This document shows, piece by piece, positions 1 through 4,249 of a DNA stretch of 6,385 nucleotides; position 1 is the first letter of the stretch; the number at the start of each line of letters is the position of its first letter. The stretch is from Balneolaceae bacterium (GTDB taxonomy: Bacteria > Bacteroidota > Rhodothermia > Balneolales > Balneolaceae), in the NCBI GenBank assembly GCA_003555185.1, contig PWFZ01000469.1, positions 1 through 6,385 of the forward strand, written 5' to 3'. The position numbers were made by a program, and so were the translations under genes. The notes under the pieces are model-generated. The model saw only the letters and a list, made by a program, of their open reading frames with translations. It was not told the DNA's origin and made no database searches.

Positions 1-2
1 AG

Positions 3-1208
3 GCCAATCAGCTCCAGAATCAACCCGTTCTGCAGGCAAATATGTTTAATGTAATTGGAAGAGTTTATACCAGCCTTGGCCACTATAATGAAGCGAAAGA
101 TCTCCTTCAAAAAGCCGTAGAAATTCACCGGGGTCACTCGGAAGATAAAGTAGAAACAGCCCGCTATCTGAATGATCTTGCTATTGCAGAAACCCGGCTG
201 GGAAACTACGAAGAAGCGTATCTATTGCATGATGAAGCTCTTGAAATACTTAAAAATGAATTCGGAACAGAACATCAAAAAGTAGCACAATCAATGGCGC
301 AGATGGGCGCCTGGATACCGGTAACCGGTATTGAAAAAGCTGCAGAGTTGCGAAACGAATCTCTTCGAATCAATGAAAAGATTTACGGAAGTAATCACCT
401 TTTAACCGCTGAATCACACATGGATGTCGGCAAAATTCAGCGAAGTCTTGCCAAACCACGTGATGCTATAAATTCCTTTCGCCGGGCGCTGGAAATACGG
501 AAAAATGAGCTGGGTGGGCAACATCCTGATGTGGCGGAAAGTATGATTTTTTTGGCTGATGTATATCGGCTTTATCATCTCGATTTACAGAAGGCAGAAC
601 TACTTTACCGTGATGCCCTTAACATACAAGAACGAGCATTAGGCACAGGTCATCTTTCTCAGTTGCATGCCATTACCGGCCTGGCAAGCCTCTATTCAGA
701 AATCGGAAACCATAGTGAAGCGATAATGTTCTATGAAAGAAATCTTGAAATCAGGAGAACTGTTTTTGGAGAAAACCATCCATCCGTAGCAGAGGGATTA
801 GGCCACTTGGGCAGTGGATATTTAAAAGCTAAGAATCCGGCAAAAGCTGAACAGTACTATCGACAATGTCTTACTCTCTGGGAAGAGACTGTAGGGTCAA
901 AACATATTGTAGTGAGTGGTGCACTTATTGGCCTTGGGGATGCCCTCACAGAATTGGAAAAGTTTGATGAGGCTGAATCCATCTATTTGCAATCGCTCGA
1001 CATTCAACGATACCATTTGGGGGAAGAATCCGGTGCGTTGGTTATTGGCGCATTAGGTAAATTGAGCCAAAAACGAGGTGAAATACAAGCTGCAGAACGC
1101 CACTATCGGCAGGCCATTTCCATGATGGAAAAGGATGGGGCAAGCGATCATTATGACGCCCTGCGCTTGAAAAAAGAGTTAGATTCTCTGCTGGTTATAA
1201 GGGAATGA
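3..1208 (+). CDS. TPR-repeat protein, C-terminal part (5'-truncated by window edge)
   Basis: The reading frame is open from the first complete codon (position 3) through the first ATG at 42 to a TGA at 1206-1208, so the ATG is almost certainly internal and the true start lies to the left. The visible ~400 residues are tandem tetratricopeptide repeats of the kinesin-light-chain type (TPR_10/TPR_12), about 42 residues apart. Each has the recurring pattern A..hh..AL.I....G..H..VA.....L...Y...G....A; clear examples are residues 135-175, 220-260 and 262-302, counted from that ATG. The last repeat is about two residues shorter than the others. No transmembrane segment or catalytic motif is visible. 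Such arrays bind proteins. In Balneolota/Rhodothermota this type often follows an N-terminal Ser/Thr kinase domain, so a kinase-TPR fusion is plausible, but the kinase part is not in the window. The gene ends 20 bp from a convergent gene. Confidence 0.9.
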   Translation, partial: ANQLQNQPVLQANMFNVIGRVYTSLGHYNEAKDLLQKAVEIHRGHSEDKVETARYLNDLAIAETRLGNYEEAYLLHDEALEILKNEFGTEHQKVAQSMAQMGAWIPVTGIEKAAELRNESLRINEKIYGSNHLLTAESHMDVGKIQRSLAKPRDAINSFRRALEIRKNELGGQHPDVAESMIFLADVYRLYHLDLQKAELLYRDALNIQERALGTGHLSQLHAITGLASLYSEIGNHSEAIMFYERNLEIRRTVFGENHPSVAEGLGHLGSGYLKAKNPAKAEQYYRQCLTLWEETVGSKHIVVSGALIGLGDALTELEKFDEAESIYLQSLDIQRYHLGEESGALVIGALGKLSQKRGEIQAAERHYRQAISMMEKDGASDHYDALRLKKELDSLLVIRE

Positions 1209-1228
1209 ACCTCCTTTGCTGAACCTTT

Positions 1229-1501
1229 TTATTCGGCATCTAATGGCTCAAGTATCCATTTCACCTTTGTGATTTTATTTGCAGGAAATCCACTTCTCTT
1301 TGCATGTTCATGAACCAGCTCTTCATTATCGGCTACATACACACAATGAGTTTTATTATCGCTTATATAAGAATGAACCCATTGAATCTCAGGGCCAATA
1401 TCTCTTAATGCACGAACTGATTTCTTTGCTGTTGCTTTGCGTTCCCGACCTTGCAGCATCTCCACACCCGGTACTTCCCGTTCTATTATATATTTAGGCA
1501 T
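1229..1501 (-). CDS. DUF4242 family small protein (possible nickel/metal-binding)
   Basis: This is a complete 90-residue protein with no signal peptide or membrane segment, so probably cytoplasmic. It matches the DUF4242 pattern throughout: an MPKYIIEREVPG start, then GPEIQWVHSYISDNKTHCVY (residues 36-55), then ELVHEHAKRSGFPANKI (61-77), and a final basic/hydrophobic strand ending in EPLDAE. DUF4242 proteins have a ferredoxin-like fold, and a Streptomyces member (SCO4226) is known to bind nickel. Possible ligands here are His43, Cys53, His64 and His66, which is an inference. An ATG four codons upstream (1513) is in frame, but nothing like a ribosome binding site precedes it. The ATG at 1501 has GGAAAG just upstream and gives the family's usual N-terminus, so I chose it. 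The gene lies 55 bp downstream of the DUF1326 gene on the same strand and may be co-transcribed with it. Family assignment is firm; cellular role is unknown. Confidence 0.85.
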   Translation of the reverse strand: MPKYIIEREVPGVEMLQGRERKATAKKSVRALRDIGPEIQWVHSYISDNKTHCVYVADNEELVHEHAKRSGFPANKITKVKWILEPLDAE

Positions 1502-1505
1502 TTTT

Positions 1506-1511
1506 CTTTCC
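1506..1511 (-). promoter_or_regulatory. Ribosome binding site deciding the DUF4242 start
   Basis: GGAAAG on the minus strand lies four bases before the ATG at 1501. It overlaps the first codons of the alternative longer frame (ATG at 1513), which has only AT-rich sequence before it. This favours the shorter 90-residue product. Confidence 0.5.
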
Positions 1512-1532
1512 ATTAAGAGTTAACAATTAAAT

Positions 1533-1556
1533 CACCCCACTTAAAGCAGAGTGGTG
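1533..1556 (-). other. Weak intercistronic hairpin after the DUF1326 gene
   Basis: Directly after the TAG stop of the DUF1326 gene, the minus strand reads CACCAC, a 10-base loop, then GTGGGGTG. This can form a short stem of four G-C/A-T pairs, extended by two more pairs across a two-base bulge. The sequence that follows (ATTTAATTG) is not a proper T-run, so this is at best a weak or partial terminator or an RNA-stability element between two possibly co-transcribed genes. It could also be chance. Confidence 0.25.
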
Positions 1557-2282
1557 CTATATATCATTTGAGTTTATATCAACAGTAATCATAAAACCAT
1601 TGGTACCGCTGGACTCAAACGCTTTATCGCCAGTTCTGTAAGCTTGAACTTCATTCGGCATCATCACGAATCCATCATGTCTTGGGGCTCCCCAATACTG
1701 AATATTATGTAATACTGCTGGCTCTTCGCTCATTGCCGTTACGGGATGCTTTAAATGCATTTCAGCAGCGTTCCCACCATTTAAAAGTGCTACTGCTTCT
1801 TGGTCATTTGCATCCCACTCTATAGGCTGATCCTCTCCAATGGTGAATGATTCCCATTCAGCAGGAAACAGAGGATCCATAATAGCCACAATTCCTTCTC
1901 TTTGTTCTTCCGTAACGGACGGATCAAAGTGCAATGTTGCCCAGTCTACTGTGCCATCTTCCCAATCAGTGCCAAGATCACCTGCAACCCAGAACAGTAC
2001 ATCACCGAGATCGGTATTTTCGTGATGTCCGTTATTTACTTTCCAGGCCATGTTAAATTTACAGTAATGCTCTTCCTCACCTTCTTCATGATTATGGTTA
2101 TGAGCAGCCGGTTCTGTATTGAAATAGCACTGACAAAACATTGGGCAGGTGCATGCCTCTATAGCTGTCGCATTCATTGACCAATCAGTTGCTTCTACGT
2201 TTCCACTATTAATGGCCAGCAACACAAATGCTGATCCAAATAGTAGCACCAAAATTATTGATATTGTTAGGAGTCTCTTCAT
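1557..2282 (-). CDS. Exported DUF1326-domain protein with Cys cluster and His-rich loop
   Basis: This 241-residue protein starts with a basic N-terminus and a hydrophobic segment (residues 5-23), which makes a signal peptide or N-terminal anchor; the rest should be periplasmic or surface-exposed. The body resembles DUF1326: a W-S-M-N-A opening strand (from residue 34), then EACTCPMFCQCYF (residues 42-54). Cys44, Cys46, Cys50 and Cys52 form a CxCxxxCxC cluster, with Cys74 further on. Between the cluster and Cys74 lies a His/Glu-rich stretch (residues 61-72; His61, 63, 65 and 72). DUF1326 has no established biochemical role. The Cys and His residues suggest metal binding or redox chemistry, which is inference. 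Many family members lack an export signal, so this is an exported variant. The start is supported by a good ribosome binding site. The DUF4242 gene follows 55 bp downstream. The DUF2182 membrane protein often found beside DUF1326 is not seen here. Confidence 0.8.
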   Translation of the reverse strand: MKRLLTISIILVLLFGSAFVLLAINSGNVEATDWSMNATAIEACTCPMFCQCYFNTEPAAHNHNHEEGEEEHYCKFNMAWKVNNGHHENTDLGDVLFWVAGDLGTDWEDGTVDWATLHFDPSVTEEQREGIVAIMDPLFPAEWESFTIGEDQPIEWDANDQEAVALLNGGNAAEMHLKHPVTAMSEEPAVLHNIQYWGAPRHDGFVMMPNEVQAYRTGDKAFESSGTNGFMITVDINSNDI

Positions 2283-2287
2283 TTTAA

Positions 2288-2295
2288 CACCTCTC
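2288..2295 (-). promoter_or_regulatory. Strong Shine-Dalgarno sequence of the DUF1326 gene
   Basis: GAGAGGTG on the minus strand ends five bases before the ATG at 2282. It is the best Shine-Dalgarno match in the window and contrasts with the amidoligase and C26 genes, whose starts have no clear one. It supports the assigned start and independent translation of this gene. Confidence 0.6.
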
Positions 2296-2337
2296 GAGTT
2301 TTTCAGATTTGAACTATCGGTTTATTAGGTACGTAAG

Positions 2338-2354
2338 GCTCACTAGTAGTGATC
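2338..2354. promoter_or_regulatory. Short dyad, possible operator upstream of the DUF1326 gene
   Basis: TCACTA-G-TAGTGA (2340-2352) is a perfect 13-bp inverted repeat with a single central base. One more matching pair lies beyond a mismatch on each side, giving 17 bp in all. It sits 58 bp upstream of the DUF1326 start, in the only sizeable intergenic region, where a repressor or activator would bind. I recognise no specific regulator's consensus, and short palindromes also arise by chance. Confidence 0.3.
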
Positions 2355-2420
2355 TCCCTATATTCTTAAGCCGAAAAAATGAAACTACTTTATCAAAGAT
2401 CATCCTCTCAATTATCGATC

Positions 2421-2449
2421 ATAAAATAGAAAGGCTATAGTGCTGCAAA
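2421..2449 (-). promoter_or_regulatory. Weak candidate promoter for the DUF1326-DUF4242 genes
   Basis: On the minus strand, TTTG (2449-2446) is followed after 17 bases by TATTTTAT (2428-2421). This partly resembles the Bacteroidota promoter pattern (TTTG about 19 bases before TAnnTTTG), but the final G is missing and the spacing is short. It would give a leader of roughly 130 bases containing the dyad. There is no clear terminator between the upstream C26 gene and this site, so read-through from that operon is an alternative. Confidence 0.2.
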
Positions 2450-2453
2450 CGTC

Positions 2454-3242
2454 TTATTTACTGATGCCAACTTTTGCACATTTCACCAGTCCTTTAAAAA
2501 TCCGACGCTGTCTTGCTACCTGTATCAGGTACTCCGGGTGCCATTGAACACCAATTACAAATGAATAACCGGGATGCTCAATTGCCTGAGTAATGTTTGT
2601 ATGAAGCTCTTGCGCCACGAGCTCGATTCCCTCACCGGGTGTATCAATTGCCTGATTATGAAGGGCATTCACATTACAAATATGCGTTTCAAGCAATTTT
2701 TCCAGCCTTGACCCATCTTTAATAGTTACTCTTTTTTTAGGGAAAATGGAGGCAACCTGCGGCTTTTCTGTATAAAAACCGCTAATATCTTGATGAAGAC
2801 TTCCTTTAAAATGGACGTTCATCAGCTGCATACCGCGACAGATTCCCAACACAGGTTTATTCAATTCAAGGGCATCATTTAACAGATTCAGTTCCAATTT
2901 ATCACGTTCGGTATCAATCGGAGCCGACTTGGTGTGTTGAAAATACCTGGCCAGCCAATAGATTGGAAAGAATATCACAGAAAGTACCCATTCGAAGATT
3001 GAGCGACCGCTTTTAACCAGTGTTGTTTTTCCAATTCGCTCCTGACCGTACTTTAGTGGCTCAACATCAGCACCTCCTCCTATGATCAATCCGTCAAGAT
3101 TTCTCATGTTTTGGGGAGATTCCACAGTAACTCGTACAGGTTTGCCACCTGCAAGGCGGACCGATAATGCAGTAAAAAGCCATGCTCCTGTCCCCCCTTC
3201 ATTCGGACCAGTTACACCAATTTTCGGACGTTTATATAGCAT
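2454..3242 (-). CDS. Peptidase C26 / gamma-glutamyl-GABA hydrolase-like (class I GATase fold)
   Basis: This 262-residue protein has the full class I glutamine amidotransferase layout. IGVTGPNEGG comes at residues 8-17, the GGGADVEPLKYG oxyanion/substrate segment at 55-66, and the nucleophile elbow GICRGMQLMNV at 133-143 (Cys135). LHNQAID follows at 194-200 and VQWHPEY at 232-238, giving His235 and Glu237 of the triad. This set is typical of PuuD-like enzymes, which hydrolyse gamma-glutamyl amides, so a cysteine hydrolase acting on a gamma-glutamyl or similar amide is the best guess; the exact substrate is unknown. PuuD-type enzymes are usually soluble, but this one carries a strongly hydrophobic, aromatic insert (about residues 81-101) between the GGG motif and the nucleophile, which may touch a membrane. 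The start codon overlaps the end of the amidoligase gene by 11 nt and has no clear ribosome binding site, which suggests translational coupling. It is the last gene of the three-gene run. Confidence 0.88.
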   Translation of the reverse strand: MLYKRPKIGVTGPNEGGTGAWLFTALSVRLAGGKPVRVTVESPQNMRNLDGLIIGGGADVEPLKYGQERIGKTTLVKSGRSIFEWVLSVIFFPIYWLARYFQHTKSAPIDTERDKLELNLLNDALELNKPVLGICRGMQLMNVHFKGSLHQDISGFYTEKPQVASIFPKKRVTIKDGSRLEKLLETHICNVNALHNQAIDTPGEGIELVAQELHTNITQAIEHPGYSFVIGVQWHPEYLIQVARQRRIFKGLVKCAKVGISK

Positions 3243-4239
3243 TTTGAGCCCAGCGATTCATTAGTTTTATCCATTTCTGTTCAAATCCAATAACCGTTTC
3301 CTTTTTTAACTTTAAATATGCCCTGGAATATTGCTCCAGAGCCTTCTCATCTTCAGCAAGAGTTTCTACGAGCACCCAGCGATTCCATTCACTTGCAAGT
3401 GACCACCTCTCATCTTCTATCGAACAGTTTGGTAGGCGATAATGATATGTTGGTCTTGATGAAGTGATCGTTTCTGTCAAAAACTGTTTAGTGTACTCCT
3501 TATCCAGATGCATAAACAGGGGTAACATATCAAGCGGACGATTTCGGGAATTTCCATATGAAAAATAATCGCTGATAAGATCCCTCAGTGAAGGTTTATA
3601 GCCCGAGCTCATTAACAACTGCGCATAATCCTCACCAAATTCTTTGATGTATGGAGTTACCTTACGACTCATATTGATCTTTGCATCAACTCGAATCCAG
3701 GGATCTAGCATGATGTACGCTTTTAAATGATTGAGCAGACTTTCGGGAGAAGTATCAGAAACCTCAGGGTTGATATGCAGCCCAAATGCATAAAACATTG
3801 AACTGCCTGTGCCTTTTGCTTTCCAGTTTCGAAGCTCATCCAACAAACCATTTAACTCACTCATCTCAGAAAGTGGGATGGGGGGCGTGATAATTTCGAA
3901 AGGCACAACTGAAGAAGCCAGATCTTTCAGCTTACCTTCAATGGTCTGTATATTTTTTAATGTCGTGATATCGATACCAATCAGTTTTAGCGTCTTCTCA
4001 TATTTTTTATCCCGCAGCAACTGTGCATCCAGCTCAAGTGTAAAGGATCCAAATTTAGTCTCCAGAATCTCATATTCGTAGGTACTCTTTTTCTTGATTG
4101 TCCCACCAAATAATGCCTGAATGATTTTGGTAACGTCGTTCATCTCTACACCGGTAAACTCAAACTCATACCCAACCTTGCGCTCCTCCCCAGAGGGGTT
4201 CGTTATAACGGGTGGGTTTATAAATGTGCTTGAAGTCAT
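3232..4239 (-). CDS. Amidoligase family protein (Amidoligase_2, GS-like fold)
   Basis: This 335-residue protein appears soluble, with no signal peptide or membrane segment. It carries the marks of the putative amidoligase family (Amidoligase_2), ATP-dependent enzymes with a glutamine-synthetase/gamma-glutamyl-cysteine-ligase-like fold that are predicted to join a carboxylate and an amine. Visible motifs are GYEFEF (residues 23-28; Glu25 and Glu27 as likely Mg-ATP ligands), FTLELD (66-71), FEIITPPIP (114-122, equivalent to the family's E-hh-SPP segment), GLHINPEV (153-160, His155), and YRLPNCSIED (267-276). The C-terminal part is helical and charged. No substrate is established for this branch. 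The start is 10 bp after the stop of the acylase gene and lacks a clear Shine-Dalgarno sequence. GYEFEF so close to the N-terminus rules out a later start. The end overlaps the C26 hydrolase gene by 11 nt, so the three are very probably one operon. It could be catalytically altered, but the key acidic residues are present. Confidence 0.85.
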   Translation of the reverse strand: MTSSTFINPPVITNPSGEERKVGYEFEFTGVEMNDVTKIIQALFGGTIKKKSTYEYEILETKFGSFTLELDAQLLRDKKYEKTLKLIGIDITTLKNIQTIEGKLKDLASSVVPFEIITPPIPLSEMSELNGLLDELRNWKAKGTGSSMFYAFGLHINPEVSDTSPESLLNHLKAYIMLDPWIRVDAKINMSRKVTPYIKEFGEDYAQLLMSSGYKPSLRDLISDYFSYGNSRNRPLDMLPLFMHLDKEYTKQFLTETITSSRPTYHYRLPNCSIEDERWSLASEWNRWVLVETLAEDEKALEQYSRAYLKLKKETVIGFEQKWIKLMNRWAQNAI

Positions 4240-4249
4240 GCTGGCTACT

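Noticed and set aside
1209..1218. Perfect Shine-Dalgarno-like AAAGGAGGT on the minus strand just after the DUF4242 gene
   Set aside because: No start codon follows at a usable distance and no conserved frame begins there; it runs antisense into the TPR gene, so it is probably chance.
1209..1228. Bidirectional terminator between the convergent TPR and DUF4242 genes
   Set aside because: The 20-bp gap contains a short T-run but no inverted repeat capable of a stable stem.
1502..1513. Four-codon longer N-terminus for the DUF4242 protein
   Set aside because: The upstream ATG has no ribosome binding site, and its first codons contain the site serving the ATG at 1501. The family normally begins at MPKY.
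1840..2180. Plus-strand open frames opposite the DUF1326 gene, one looking membrane-like
   Set aside because: The hydrophobic look comes from the antisense of acidic and His codons. The minus-strand frame has a signal peptide, family motifs and a ribosome binding site.
2355..2453. Rho-independent terminator for the acylase-amidoligase-C26 run
   Set aside because: There is a T-run on the minus strand near 2376-2381 but no GC-rich stem before it, so I could not support a terminator.
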